64,000 nucleotides of DNA from Macropodus opercularis (GCA_030770545.1 CM061091.1:3044501-3108500); one strand, 5' to 3'; shown: positions 11,425-25,000, counted from the stretch's first letter. Made by a program: numbers and translations. Notes: generated from the sequence alone by a model not told the origin.

Positions 11425-14000
11425 AGACAATACCCTAAATCAACTGAAGGGGGTTTAAGATCCATTTTCATTTTTTGGAACAAGGGGAAAAGGCTACAAG
11501 AGAATGGAAATATTCTTGAGACAGATTTTGATTTTCTTTAGTCCTGTGTGTGGGACCTTATTCTGTGCATGTGATTGTCTGTTTTGTAACTGTTTAGTCT
11601 GTTGTTGAAAGATGGCAAGAACTTCCAGACAGTTGTCAGGTAGGTGTGTGCTCATGTTAAGCTCCTCTGCAATCCATGTGCCTTTTTTTTAATTACTTAC
11701 CACTCATTTTGTGTGTCTGTTCATTTCATGTTAAATATAGTTGAAACCCACCCACATTCAGCGGCTGGCTTGTGCAGCAGTATCCTTTCACATACTAGAT
11801 TTTAGGTAGAATCATCTGTTTGTGCATGAATATTTATCACTCTTTAATGTCACTGTTGTATTATAGCTTCAGTTTATTTAGGAAAACATCCTAAGAAGAA
11901 AAAAAGTGGATTTGTGAAAATGTATAGCCTGTGTCCTATCAAATCTGTGTTGTTGCATCTTTGTATTAAAACAAATGACATCTAGGTAACTAACCCATAG
12001 CTACCGTGTCAAACACTTGACATGTGCAATAGAACATGCACAATGTAATATTTATGACTACTGATTCATGGCATAGTCTACTCTGTTATATTATAGACTG
12101 TGGTTATATGCTTATATAAACATTGAATACTGTATAGTGCTTACGTTACCTGCTTTTGTATTCACTATGAATGAGCTTGCAGTATTTTGCAAGCATTTAG
12201 TTTCAGTTTCCTGATAGGCTGTCACATGGTTTAACCCAACAAGAATTTAAAGTGTTAAATTAGTCACTTGCCACAAACCTGGCTGCATTAGCAACTGTGT
12301 GATAGATTTGACACACTCGACTAATGTTACTTTTATTTTTTGATCAACTGGCCTTTTCATGTCTTCACAGGATTCTAGTCTCCTCCTGATGTAGACAAGA
12401 TGTTCACAAGATTAATCAGAGTAGCCTCAGAGTTACAGTTCATGTGTTGGTTTATGATGGGATAACGTTAAAAATGTGTGTATTTTAGTTTACTGTGTGG
12501 TTTTCTATATTATGTACAATCTTTGCAGTATATTTAAAAGATGGTTTTTGGGGTTCATAAATCATGGTCAAAGATAATAATAGTGTGAGCTGGCTGGGGA
12601 TTGTGTGCGCCATGATTTAAGTCTTGGTGCGTCTGCTTCAAAACCTCCTGTGAGAGATGGATGAAGTGTTTGAGTCACACATATGGATATCAATATAGAC
12701 TCCTGTTCATATTGTATACAGTTAAAATAAACCACCCTTATGAAAACAGTGGTGTACATTTGGTTTTGTCTGAGCCAATAATGCTACAGTAGCATAGAGA
12801 TGAAATTAAGAATTGTTGTCATTACATCTAGAAACATTTCCAAGGTGATTTCCTCATGTATCTTTTGGTCTGACAAAGAGTCCAAAACTTTTACATTTCA
12901 AAAGAAATGAAGGAAAAAACTGTATATTCTCACATTAACATGCAACAAGGTGTTTGGAGTTTTCATTTTCATGTGACTCAACCAGTAGTTGCAGGAAATC
13001 TTTTTGTCAAGTGATCATTTCACTTCTAATTTAGATATATTTATTGGTGGGAAAAAACGTTGTACTGATTAATGGTTGGTTCTTTGTCATGACCATTTAC
13101 TCATCCTCTGTCCTCAGCTAATATTCACCACTTATGAAGGCCGCTGATTATCTCTCATCAAACCCCTGCTCTGAGATTGTGCACAAAGATGTGTTCACAT
13201 TGTTCCATACCCATCAGATGTTTATATTTAAATATGTTGTTCTTGTTATTATTCACGTGGTCATGAAGTTGTATGCAAGAATCTGAGCAGCACTAGACAC
13301 ATGTTTTGTTGATTAAGTTAATACAAATCCTCTAGCAAAGAGACATTAAAAATAACATTTTCTCATTTAGTTCTTCTCTGATTATTTTTTTAATTAACTG
13401 TTTTCAAATAATTATTGTGGCTTTAAATGGTCAGAGACAAAGTGCAGGTACTGAAATTTCTCTTGTGTGTAAAAATGACGCAAAAGCACAAAATCAGAGC
13501 ACATCCTGTTGTATTAAAGATCCAGTAGGTTTATTTAAAGGCTGTCATTTAGCGTTTTATGAGCTGCAGACTAATATTTTTATATGCATGATCCCTACTT
13601 GATTGGCTGAGATAATTCAGCCTCGTTCTTTACTCCCCATACTGACAGATAACTTAGTTATTAATATATAATTAAAATTAATTTAATTACTGAACGAACA
13701 CAGTAAAGTAGCCAGTTATGTTTGAGTGTAATTTTGAAAGTCTCGAAGTGAGTGTGATGAAGCACAATGACATCTTTAAAAGTTAAACTATAAAGTAATA
13801 ATGTGGGTTTGGATAAATGTGATGACCTCATTGAAGAGAGCTGCGAGCTGGGCCCTATTTCTGTTCTTCTATTATAAATAACTGGCTCTTAAAGGAAGGG
13901 TTGCATTTAGACATTACGTCATAATTAAGAGAATATCGGGCGACACGGTGACTATTAGTTAAGCATCACTCCCAGCTGTTCAGTGATGGATGAACGGGTC
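11425..14000. other. Spacer between znf319 and csnk2a2
   Basis: AT-rich, with stops in all frames. I see no exon, RNA gene or intact transposon. Part may be an extended znf319 3' UTR. Confidence 0.5.
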
Positions 14001-14290
14001 ACTGTAGCTCACGGTTTACTTCCGGGGTATGTTTACCGCAAAAGGAAATCCCATTCTGCTTCTTCCAACGAACTAACACCACCCATCTGATAACATTGAA
14101 TCATCGATCCTTCTGCTGGTAATACTTTATAAGTATCCTCACGGCTGCTGGATCCTCGTCGCCGTACGGATAGAAATGTCCCACCGGTGCTAACGAGCTA
14201 AGCTATCGTCGATGTCGGGCGGACTTCCTCTGAGCTCCGATATTTGTACGACGAGGTTAGCCTGCTAGCTAACTTTAGCTCCGCTATTGA
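14000..14290 (+). promoter_or_regulatory. Probable csnk2a2 promoter / noncoding first exon
   Basis: A CpG-containing stretch upstream of the csnk2a2 coding exons, with an ETS-type site (ACTTCCGG, about 14018-14025) and no TATA box, as expected for a housekeeping kinase. The exact first exon and donor are not clear. The next exon begins after the acceptor TTTTCCTGCAG ending at 14960. Confidence 0.45.
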
Positions 14291-15227
14291 CTTCACATTT
14301 CACTAATGTCGATACCGATGCACAGTTGCTTGAGCATAAATACTTGTTGTATCAATTTCTATGAGTTCGCAATGTACATGTTATGTTTTGCTGAAACCGG
14401 GGATGAGGTTGTGTAATTTTATTTTCCGCTAACTAAGCTTGGTCACTGTAACTAGCAGTTAGCATAGCTAGGTGGCACTAGATGAAATGGTTGTAAATGA
14501 TGCTAAACCAGGTTCCAAAATAGGTTTAAATGTTAAGATGAAGTGGTGGCGATCAGTAAGTTCCCGATTCTTCTATTAAGTGCTAATAGTCTACGGCTAG
14601 TGAAAAGGCCCTTGGCAGTACGTGTCGTGACGGGCTCCACACTCAGCGTCGGGTCTGTGGGGGACTGCTTCAGACGGGGGCACCACATTTAACACGACAC
14701 CTGTCACACTGGCTGGATCTAGGTCAGTTTGCGTAGTGTCACTGCACTTGTTTTTCATTCCGTTCCCCCTTAGTTAAAATTGTCCAGTGTTGCCACCAAA
14801 GCACAAAATGTTGTGAAAGGAGGACAAGTTGGCCGTCGGCACATATCTCTCACAAGCTGAGCTTTTTTTGTCGCAACAAACTTGAAAAAATCGTTAGGAG
14901 AGAAGTGTTTGACGGGCTGGACTTTGCTTATGTTGTTTTTCCCCTCTTGTTTTCCTGCAGCTGGCGGGGCTTCTTCCCATCCTGCCTGAAATCCTGCTCA
15001 GGGGCTTCACACACTCTGTCCTCATAGCTCTGTCAGTGTGCACAGCTGGGTCAGACTGGCCTGGTGCTTTTCATCAGAGGGCACAAGCAGCGAAAGCCAA
15101 TGTTAAACACGGCACAGGGACCTTAGAGCCACGTATCCCAAAGAATCAGTGCATTTCCTTCCAATATCGAGACAAGAAGTGTTCTGCAAGAGGTGAGAGT
15201 CCTCGACACGGAGCCTCGCAGCTAGCA

Positions 15228-18200
15228 ATGCCCGGATCCACACCGGCCAGTAGCAAGGCTCGGGTTTACACCGACGTCAACACACAGAAGAACAGAGAGT
15301 ACTGGGACTATGATGCACATGTGCCAAATTGGAGGTACAGTGAATGTGTTGCTGCAGTTGGCTAAAAGTCCACAATCATTTTTAATGCAGTAAAGCTTTT
15401 GTGTCAGGACTCAACTGTTTTTGATTAATTGAAATGAGCAGGTTGGTGGTTTTCACTAAGGTCCTGTTACTTTTAATGCTGCTAAATGTTTCCACTCTTT
15501 CTCTTCAGCAATCAAGACAACTATCAGTTGGTACGAAAACTTGGTAGAGGGAAGTACAGTGAAGTATTTGAGGCCATAAACATGACCAACAATGAGAAAG
15601 TGGTGGTGAAAATCCTCAAGGTGAGCCCCTGTACAGTGTTATGCATGCAGAGCGTTTCCAAACGTAGCCTTTTTAATTTTGCTTTTTACTTTGGCGCGAG
15701 TTCATTTGCAGCTGGTTAAAGTGGACGTGTGAATTTTGTCTGAAGAAGCACCATTTTTTGACAGGTGGTGTTTAATGCCTCCTCTCACAGCAGAAAATTA
15801 CAGCTTAAATTTGCAAAAGAGAAACAAAGGCAGAGCAATGTAATAAAATTCTTGAAGTAGCGGAAGCAGAAAAGTAGAAAAAACCACGGAATGCGTATTT
15901 TGGACAAAACATTAGTCTCTATTCCCTTTGTAAAATGCAAGCTCTATTAATAATGTATACAAAATCTGTTTTTGTTCACAGCCCGTCAAGAAGAAGAAGA
16001 TCAAACGGGAAATTAAAATTCTTGAAAACCTGCGTGGTGGAACCAACATCATCCGTTTAGTGGACACAGTCAAAGACCCTGTGGTGAGTTAGAAGCCTGC
16101 AACCGCTTTGCTGCATGCTGGCCCATCAGCAGCGGTAATCCAATCATGCTTTTAGCTGTGCGGGCGTGTTCGTGTTCGTGTGCGCGTGCGTTCCCTGGTG
16201 TGATAATGATCTCCACCTATTTGCTGTCTCCTCAGTTAAGCCTTGTGTTGTCCTCTCTTTGCAGTCCAGAACACCAGCGCTTGTCTTTGAGTGCATCAAT
16301 AACACAGATTTTAAGGTACTTATGTTTGGCCGGCATCACACATGCAAAACTACTGGCACAGTTACCATCCATGCAAAGGCATTGATATCCATTTTTATTA
16401 ACTTGCATAACCCCTCAGTTAATGTTGTACATGGATTAGAAGCAAGTTGAACGGCTATCATTGTGTAATTAATGATTAAATTACTTCTTCTATTTAACAG
16501 GAGCTTTACCAGAAGCTGACTGACTATGATATCCGTTACTACATGTATGAGCTGCTAAAGGTAAAACATGTTTTAACCAGGCGCCACCGTGACTGAAAGG
16601 GCCTCATGCCATGTGTATGTGAATGAGTCTATCTGAATTAAATAAACAGTAAATAATATGATTAAATAAACTAAATAATATGAAAAATGGCTTTTTAAAA
16701 TGTCCTCCTTATGGTTAAGTCGTTTTTTAGGATAATGGGCCGAATGTTTTGAGCATAGAATGTGTATTGTCACACACGTTTTCTTCTCCTGAAGCCTATA
16801 CATAAAATAACAAGCTATGAGTTTAAAAACTTAAACTTACCTTCTATAAAAATATTTAAGCTAACACAAATAAATTGAAAATGTAATTGAAGTCTAAACT
16901 GAGACGGTGCTCTCTTACCTGGTCTGGCTGGCAGGTGTGCTAATACGCAGAGCTAGCACTAGCCACGTTAGCTGCTAGCAGTTAGCTCCAGAAGAATCCC
17001 AGGAATAAAGAAATACCAAGCTGTAGTTGTAGTCCAAAAAGAAATCATGGTATCCAAGTGAAAAAGTAAAACCATCCTGTGCTCAGGGCGTAGAAACTAA
17101 ATCGAGGTACTGTCTGTCCGTACAGGTCACTAGCTTAACCTACAAGACCGAATGGCCGCAGATGTTCTCCTCCTCGTCAACCTGTCATATTTAACAATAA
17201 TTATACTTGAGGAAAAGCTAAATTACTTTGTCAACATTTTCTAAAAAATCTAAATCAAAGTCTAGTAAACCAAAGCGTTGTTAACTGCAAGCACGGTGCG
17301 TCCTGTCCCTACTGTCAACGCACGCCAGCAAACGCTGTGAAATAAATCTGTTCCCTGCATCTCTTAATTATACTTTTAAAGCATTGAACAAAGTTATGTT
17401 TTTAATGTAGTCCTGATATTTTTAGTTTAGACAATGTTGCTAAATCTGAAAAACAGAACGAACAGAATAAAAGCCGTTACTAATGGCTAATTGATAGCAT
17501 TATGATGGGTATTTTACATGTTGCTGTCTTTCCTTCAAGGCTCTGGACTACTGTCACAGTATGGGGATCATGCACAGGGATGTGAAGCCCCACAATGTGA
17601 TGATCGACCACCAGCTCAGAAAGGTTCTGCGCACACTTGTTTGTTTATTGCATTTTTGGTTTATGCTTTTGTCAGGCCAGAAATTCTGGCTCAGTGCATG
17701 GAGCCTCTTTAAAGTAAGGGCTGACCTGGACTGTTGTATTAAAGGTAACCGACACTTAACCCTGTAAACCCTTCTTCTGGCTCCACAGCTGCGACTCATT
17801 GATTGGGGTTTGGCAGAGTTTTATCATCCGGCTCAGGAATACAACGTCAGGGTGGCCTCCCGCTATTTCAAAGGCCCCGAGCTGCTAGTGGACTATCAGG
17901 TACCTGCTGTTACTCTTCTCAATGATGATGTTAATCCCAGAAAAACACAAAGACTTGACCTGATGGTTTGTTACAGGGAAACCTTTCCTCCTTTTATATA
18001 AAATGTACTTATTGTTTGATTTATACCTTTGTTTCCAGATGTATGACTATAGTTTGGACATGTGGAGTCTAGGCTGCATGTTGGCCAGCATGATCTTTCT
18101 GAAGGAGCCATTTTTTCATGGGCAGGACAACTATGATCAGGTAATGAGTCATAAATGCAGCTTATCAGTGTACAGTATATGTCCAGTGTGTAAACGATTG

Positions 18201-19151
18201 TGATTGTTTCAGCTGGTGCGCATCGCTAAGGTTCTTGGCACAGATGAGCTCTTCAACTACCTGCACAAATACCACATAGAACTGGACACTCGCTTCAAAG
18301 ACCTGTTGGGGCAGTGAGTACATCAGTTATCATCAGATAATAAACTTGTAAAAGCTCTAGCTTTTAATAGTCTCTAGACTAGATAAGCAGACCTGCTCTT
18401 TTCCTACGCTGACAGGTGAATTTGACTACTAAGAAAAAGGCTTTTGGTTAATAGTGTCTGTTTTGTTGTGCATCATTTGTTCTTGTGCTGTTATTTCCCA
18501 GCAACTAACGACAACTCACTTCCATTTTGATTTACATATTCTTCACAGTGTAATAACACAGCTTTTTGGTGACCGTGCTGTGGTACTTTACTCTTTACTC
18601 AGGCAAACACGGAAGCGCTGGGAACAGTTCATCCAGTCGGAGAACCAGCACCTGGTCAGTCCAGAGGCTCTGGACCTGCTGGACAAGCTGCTGCGCTACG
18701 ACCACCAGCAGAGGTTGACGGCGGCTGAGGCCATGCAGCACCCATACTTCTGTATGTACCACTTTAAAGGTCTTAAAAAGTATCCATTAGATTTTCTAAA
18801 GGTTTATTCTGGTGTGAGTCTGAGATTATCATCGACTTTATTTCAGAATCCAAAGATAGCAGTCAATTACTGCACTGTATGTTTGTTTTTAGATTAAATA
18901 TTACAATTTTTAATGCATAGTATTGAATAACTATACAAAAACATTAGCTTCATCAACATTTAAGTCACCAGGAAAATGACATAAGTCATACAGCAAAGCA
19001 TTTATCCAACAGCTGGTTCAGTAGTGTCAGCGTGTCTTGCATTCAGACAGGTCAAATAAGGTGTCTTTCTTCTGCAGATCCTGTTGTGAAGGAACACGCA
19101 AATGCCAATACAGATGGCACAAAGGCAATAAGCAGCTCCAATGCAACATGA
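15228..19151 (+). CDS. csnk2a2: Casein kinase II subunit alpha' (catalytic)
   Basis: Constitutively active Ser/Thr kinase, catalytic subunit of the CK2 tetramer. Coding exons: 15228-15334, 15509-15620, 15982-16083, 16265-16315, 16501-16560, 17540-17623, 17789-17899, 18039-18140, 18213-18313, 18603-18751, 19078-19151; total 1053 nt, 350 residues, the human length. Visible: glycine loop LGRGKYSEVFEA, VVKILK, the basic CK2 stretch KPVKKKKIKRE, catalytic HRDVKPHN, the CK2-specific DWG in place of DFG, and HPYFYPVVKE near the end. The start MPGSTPAS..RVYTDVN matches CSNK2A2 rather than CSNK2A1, and the short tail also fits the alpha' form. The 5' part of exon 14961-15334 is UTR. Exon 11 has a donor after 19165 and a plausible acceptor at 19844-19845, implying an intron in the 3' UTR. 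Confidence 0.97.
16561..17539 (+). other. Large csnk2a2 intron 5
   Basis: 979-bp intron between the exon ending LLK and the exon starting ALDYC. AT-rich, with a GC-richer patch near 16920-17000 containing repeated GCTAGC/GTTAGC words. No exon or transposon recognised. Confidence 0.6.
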
Positions 19152-19357
19152 TAACCAGACAGCAGGTAACTCTGACAGCATGCACAGTACCGTGCTAAAG
19201 CTAAAGGCCAGTTTACAAATATGGTCGCTTCTAGAAGTAAATGTTTCTGCAGTGGTTTTTTAGATGCTCTAATTCAACTGTACCAGTTAGTGCTGTTGAA
19301 TTTCATTGTTACATTGACAGGTTTTCTTTTAAACTAATGCCCGTCTAACATTCTGAC

Positions 19358-19558
19358 ATGACGACGTTGCTGCAGACGCAACGTATAGAAAAAGAGGAAA
19401 CGGGCAATATAGAGAAATTGTCAATGTCTTTTAGGAAGAAGCAACAAAAGGCCCAACTTTTACAAGTGTGTCACAGGAGATTCAATTATGACTCGGCCCG
19501 TTCATCTGATTTAACTCTAGCTGAAAACCTGTGGGCTCTTTTCAAGCATAGGGTTTAA
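19358..19558 (+). mobile_element. Possible small Tc1/mariner transposase relic
   Basis: Inside the 3' end of csnk2a2, an open frame ends with SSDLTLAENLWALFKHRV. That resembles the SPDLNPIENLW..LK motif around the third catalytic acid of Tc1-family transposases. The preceding 40 residues do not clearly match. No terminal repeats were found, so this is a weak call on one motif. Confidence 0.25.
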
Positions 19559-20238
19559 AGTTAGGAAAACGACACCTGTTTAGTTGCCTAAACTTGGCAA
19601 CTAATGGGTCATCTGTGACTCGTAGGAATTAAATATTAATTTATGCTGTATGTTTTGATTTCTTTTCAACCTTGTTTTTCTTAGAATTGTGATATTTATT
19701 TTCTTTAAGACCAAAGACAGAACTATTTAGTATAAGACTCCCTTCGTGAGAGAGATTTGGCATCACAGCTTTGATTTCTCTGTCTTTATCCTCTGTCATT
19801 CAGGAACAATCTTTGTTACCTCAACTTGTGACCTTTTTGTGGCAGAACCCTCTGCCTCCACATCAACAGCCATACTGGAGCAAGATGTCAGTTTTGCAGC
19901 ATACTCAAACATGTACGGATTAAAGTTTTCCAAACACAGCCTGGGAGAATCTGCGCTGCCTGGCCCGAGTCACAACTAAATCAGGTCTTGAATCAGATGT
20001 GAATACACCCCCCCCCCCCCCCCCTCCTCTTTCCTGCCTCTTACATTAGCATCACCCTGTTTTTAAAATGAGCAAACTGACTGTTGTTGGATCAGTATCA
20101 AGCTGGTGGTGTTGCTGTAAAGACATTTGTCCATCTTTGCGACGCTGTGGTCACCCGAGTTTCAGTTCCAGGTTTTAGCACTGAGTGGCATGGAGGCTCT
20201 TTTCTGTTACGGATAGATCAAAAACTATATTGAAAGAG

Positions 20239-20255
20239 AATAAACCATTTTTATT
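20239..20255. terminator. Back-to-back poly(A) signals at the csnk2a2/matcap1 convergence
   Basis: AATAAA on the + strand (20239-20244) serves csnk2a2, with T/G-rich sequence downstream. Five bases further on, TTTATT (20250-20255) is AATAAA on the - strand, in the direction of matcap1. The + signal is a good candidate. The - signal would imply a 1.8-kb matcap1 3' UTR and is speculative. A homopolymer C run lies at about 20007-20024, upstream in the csnk2a2 UTR. Confidence 0.5.
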
Positions 20256-20262
20256 TAAAGCA

Positions 20263-21009
20263 CTGATGTGTGTTTGACTCTTATTGCCCGACAGTCGAGC
20301 TAGTGCTGCTCCTAATATTACCTTTCGTCTCGTGCGTTGTTTTGTCTTGTTGAATCTCTTTTGGTGTCCAGCCTGGGTCGCTTTGTAGTCATTTTGTCAG
20401 ATTTTATTGTTTCAGTCCAAGTCAGAAGTGTTGCTTTGGTGTATCGTAAAACAAAGCAGAGACCCCGTGTGTGCGTGTGTACTTTTAATAAATAAGCTGG
20501 AAATTCAAGGTGTTTCCAGAACATAAAACACTTGGTGCAACATTCGTGCGTTAAACCGGTGCATTCATTTAGGCAGATCTGGGCTGAGGCTACTAAAGGG
20601 CTAAAACTGTAGTGACTTTTCATTTCACATTAACCTTCAAATGCAACTGTTTCCAGTGGAAAACACAGAAGCAGGGTCCACATTTTGCTTTTGTTTTTAG
20701 TTGACCTTGTACTACTACTACTTGTAGTAGTTAAACACTACAGCTGATGTTCTGAGCTCAGACTTGGCCTAAAATGAATGCCCTCACTGACATCTGACGT
20801 TTAGTGTCAAGCACAGTAAAAAGCAGCCTACAAAGGAATTGCTAGCTACAGCAGATGAGCTCTACACCCATCGAAGGCACACCCACAACACTTCGGCCTC
20901 TTCCTCAGCCAGTTTGTCGCACGTTTGGATACGGAACGATGACTGGCTTTGGCTGCTTCACAAATAGCCCAAGGTTTTAAAGATGCCACATTGGCACTTA
21001 AGTTAGATG
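20263..21009. other. Region downstream of csnk2a2, possible matcap1 3' UTR
   Basis: No coding exon on either strand. It holds a small perfect hairpin, ACTACTAC-TT-GTAGTAGT, at 20714-20731. It could be the distal 3' UTR of matcap1 on the minus strand. Confidence 0.4.
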
Positions 21010-21283
21010 TTAATGGAATGGTTTTTGACATTCAGGGAAATTCTTTTTCTTGCCCAGAGACTGATAAGAAGGCGGCGATCACTTCCCAGAAGCATACATA
21101 ACCAGCCTGGTGAAGCCAACAAGTTCCATCAAACGGTCTGTATCCTCTTCTGAGGCAAGAGCTTTGCTAAGAAAAGCTTCATGCACCGAGAGCTGAAAGA
21201 ACAAAACCCTGTGGAGCATCTCTTCATTCTCCAAGAAAGGAAATGCCAAATAGAGTTCCCAAATTGTCAACTTATTCCTTTAA
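21010..21283. repeat. Diverged MITE-like element with terminal inverted repeats
   Basis: The left end on the + strand begins TTAATGGAATGGTTTTTGAC and continues ATTCAGGGAAATTCT...TCTTGCC. Read on the - strand, the right end begins TTAAAGGAATAAGTTGAC and continues AATTTGGGAACTCT...TTTCTTGG. The two ends are thus diverged inverted copies about 270 bp apart. The consensus (TTAAAGGAATAGTTTGACATTTTGGGAAATA, quoted here in two parts: TTAAAGGAATAGTTTGAC then ATTTTGGGAAATA) resembles a dispersed teleost repeat that I recall only from general exposure. It lies in the 3' region of matcap1. Open frames inside it are accidental. Confidence 0.6.
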
Positions 21284-22060
21284 CACTGCAAAATAAAGTT
21301 TGGTTGTTTCGCCGAAGGGTAGCTCAGGGTACGTCACATCACAGTAGCATATTAATATTAAGGACCGCCAAGGACACTTTTAAGACATAAACACTGAATC
21401 TCTTTTCAATAACACTGATATTTTAAAACCTCCCGGGGGAGTGTTTCAATACTAGACTGAGTCCACTGGCACTTGATATTTCGAAGACTCGTGGCCTCAG
21501 ACGCCACTTGCCCCGGATTAGAAAATGTGTCCTTGGTGTCCTTTTCAAGAAGCGAACAATCTAAGGCATAAACAATATAGTCTAGAAACAGAAGACATAA
21601 AGCTTATACCATAAAACATTCAGTGTGTTTGCTCAAGGTAAAAAAACTTAAATAATTGCATCAATAAAGCATATGAGTGAATAAAATGAATCTGTACATG
21701 ACATGTTAGCAGTGCACAGGCATTGGGTGCAGTGATTATGTGCGAGTCTACATAGATAAAGTTGGTTATATCATAAAGTTGCAGTATTGAGGTAATTTCA
21801 TAGTGGTATTGCAGTATAGGCAGAGGGAAGAGAGTACTTTAACTGTACTTTGCCGTGGAAAAGCCACATAGACATGCATTGGACAAAAGTGAGACTGGAA
21901 ATAGTGTTAGTCCCTTTTTTGATATTGTTCAAGTTTTATAAAAAATGCTCAAAGAAAGCATTGGTTAGTGGATATTTGACGTGGTAATCAGGGCACCAGC
22001 TGATGCAGTCAAGTACTAGCATCCGTTAGCCGTTCTTGGCTACAGGCGGTGCAGGGAGAG

Positions 22061-25000
22061 TCAGGGCAGCAGCTGTTGCAGTGTTGAATCATCCAGCTCA
22101 TTCACAGCGACGATGTGATCCAGATGCTGCAGGTACCGCTCCTGGTCGCGCATGAAGTGTGGGATCCTTGTTCTGGAGAGCACGGCTAGATGACGCAGCC
22201 TTTCCACGTCTTCATAAGACACCTGCACGTGTGAGGACATTCAGATTGTCAGGGTGCTTTTTCCACATGTGCACATTCTGCGCATACAACAACAAGATGA
22301 GCTCTGTGAACCTGAATAATCCGATATGCACAGTGAGAGCTCACAGGTGTGCAGAGACGAGACTAAGGCCGAAGTTAGAATTTTAAAGCAAACATCTGTA
22401 ATTTTTATCTCCAGATCTGAATAGAAGACCTACTTAATTTTGGTCTAAAGTTGCAGATCAGGGTCTTTCAGGTGATTCTGATTTATTCCTACCTCAGCAG
22501 CTCTGTAGAGTGCAGAAGCTCCAGCAATGACAGTCAGATAAAGTTCACAAAACCCTTACTTTATGTTTGACCACTGCTGGTGCACCAATGAAACACCATG
22601 TGCTCACAGTAAAGGCCTTGGGCTTTTTTAGAGGTACTGACACAGACCTTGCCTAAAGATGTCAACATCTTGAAGTCGATGGTCCTTCGATGCCGAAGAA
22701 TCCGGAGAATCCCATCCAGATAAACCTGATCTTTACTGAAGCAACCTTAAAAAGCAAACATATAGGGATCATAAATATATAAATATATATAAATAACAGT
22801 ACAACATCATTTTTGTGTGTTGTTTTTACTATATTATTTGCCTCAAATTTTATTATACAGTGTTACAACACCCATTTTTTTATTCTACTAGAGGCCAAGA
22901 ACTCCAAGAAGTGTCTACAGGTAAATGATTGTCAGACCAATTTTTTCCTTTCACTAAAGTAGGTATGAAAATTCTACAGAATACAACTTTGTTCTTAAAA
23001 ACAATAGAACTGTCGTCAAACACAGCCAGTATGGATGTTTGTGTGTTGCTCACCCGGCTTCGACGTGTCCGTCTGTCCCCTCTTGGCTCTCAAACAGTAT
23101 TCCCAGCGGACGTCTGGGTCCTGGACGAAGCGCGCTATGTGACTGAAGAGCTGGCTGAAGCTCATGCTGGTCGCGTGATACACCGTGTAGTACAGCAGAG
23201 CCGCGCGCCAAAGATAGGGCTGTTTCCGTAGCAACACACTGTGCAGACTGGCCAGACCTTCCTCTGTGGGATTGGCGGGTTTGAGGCCATACTGCTTTCT
23301 GCCTTCTGTTGTGGCCCACGGCTGCAAAGCGTTGTTGACTCCTCGCAGATAGTGTGTGCCTGAGGGGCAGACAAACAAGAAATGCCTGACGCCTGAAACC
23401 TACATTCAGACCACTTCCAGAAGTCGTATTTGAAAACACTAATTTTCAAATTCTAAACATTATTTAAGATTTTGATTTAACTAGATGTTTTGTTTGAGCT
23501 CAGTTACTGGTTCTGTTCAGACACTTTCCCCCCTGACGAAGTGTGAAGGCACGGTTTGCTGCCCAGGCTCTTCTTGACTTCAATACTGCTTAGGATCCAT
23601 CTGACAGCGATCTCACTTTTCACATACACCGACTTTCAGCTTTAGATCATATCTTGACAGTGTTTTACATCAAAGTTATTGGGTTCTTTCTTATCTGTCC
23701 CAGTGAATGACATATTCATTAGACATGGTTTATTCATCCTCAACTCTCACTGCCCATCTTTAAAACACACAGTACCTATCTCATGCCTCAGCATCCCTTC
23801 CAGCCAGTGCTGTCGAGCTCCAGCCAGGTTGATGGTCAGAGTGGGACGACAGCTCTCCACCACCATCACCGCCTGAGACAGAAGCTCATCAGACAGACGC
23901 ACCACAACCTGGAAAACATGGATGTCAATGTTTTCATCAACTTCCTTCTGTGTCGTTGCATTGAATTTTTTTACCACGTTTACTGAAAATCACGTCATGG
24001 AGATTTATCATATGGTTTAACAGATATTTGACATCTCTTTGGTGGAACTAAAAACTGTTTAAGTGCAACTGGTTTCAGCTGTACATACTGTGGGTCCATG
24101 GTTTTAAAGAGCCTGGGTTGAAATGAATATGAGGTGGGAAATGACAGGTTTGGACATTATGACATCAAATTGTGAAACATTCATCAACATGTATAGTTGC
24201 TAGTTGCGTCATTACAATAGTAATAGTGTTACAATTATCTGTCCAGAGTTTCTCGCTCACCTCCCCCACACAGCCTTCTTTCTGCAGATATTTGCGTACG
24301 GCAGCCCAGACTTGACTTTTAGGAAGGACGCTGCCACCCGTCACCTCCTCGAAGTTCTCATAGGAGCCGTACTTCCTGAGCACACACTCCATGATTCCAA
24401 CCGCCTGCAAACAGACAGGGCAGAAATCATAATCATCTTCATCTTCTCATTTGAACTCGGATGCAGATGTTTTGGTCCTGACTTACCTGTTCAAGGAAGA
24501 GACCCGAGCCCTCTCTGTACTTATCCAGCACGCTCCTCGGTTCAGGCTGCGTGTACTCAAACTGAGGCTCGTACTTGTAGTCGGAGTGGAAGAAAGCCTG
24601 CTTCTCCTGTTCCAAGTTCAGAGGTCTGAGGGCGACAAGGAGGCAGGGTCTGGATGACGTAGGCACCGTTGTGCTCCCTACTCCTCTAGCTATGTGGGGC
24701 AGGGAGGTGGCAGGTCGCATTTGCCCCTTACTGCCCCGAAGGCCAAGAGAGTAGTTGACTGAGCAGGTGCTTTCACTGCGACGCATCCAACCCCCTGCTC
24801 CCAGACTAGGACTAGTCAGGCTGCGTGTCGGGGGTGAGGGGGCAGCCGAACCGCAGCGCCAAGGAGGCTGCACAATCCGCCTGTCCATCATCTGCTCCTG
24901 GGTCCCTCGCAGGTGCTGTGGCGTGAGCTCCAGGCTGAGGGGGCGGTGGAGGGGTGCTCTCGGCGGCCTTGCAGCGGCCTCGCCTTTCAAAGACGACGAC

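Noticed and set aside
21079..21270. Minus-strand frame with a helical, protein-like composition
   Set aside because: It lies entirely inside the inverted-repeat element at 21010-21283, and no splice sites extend it.
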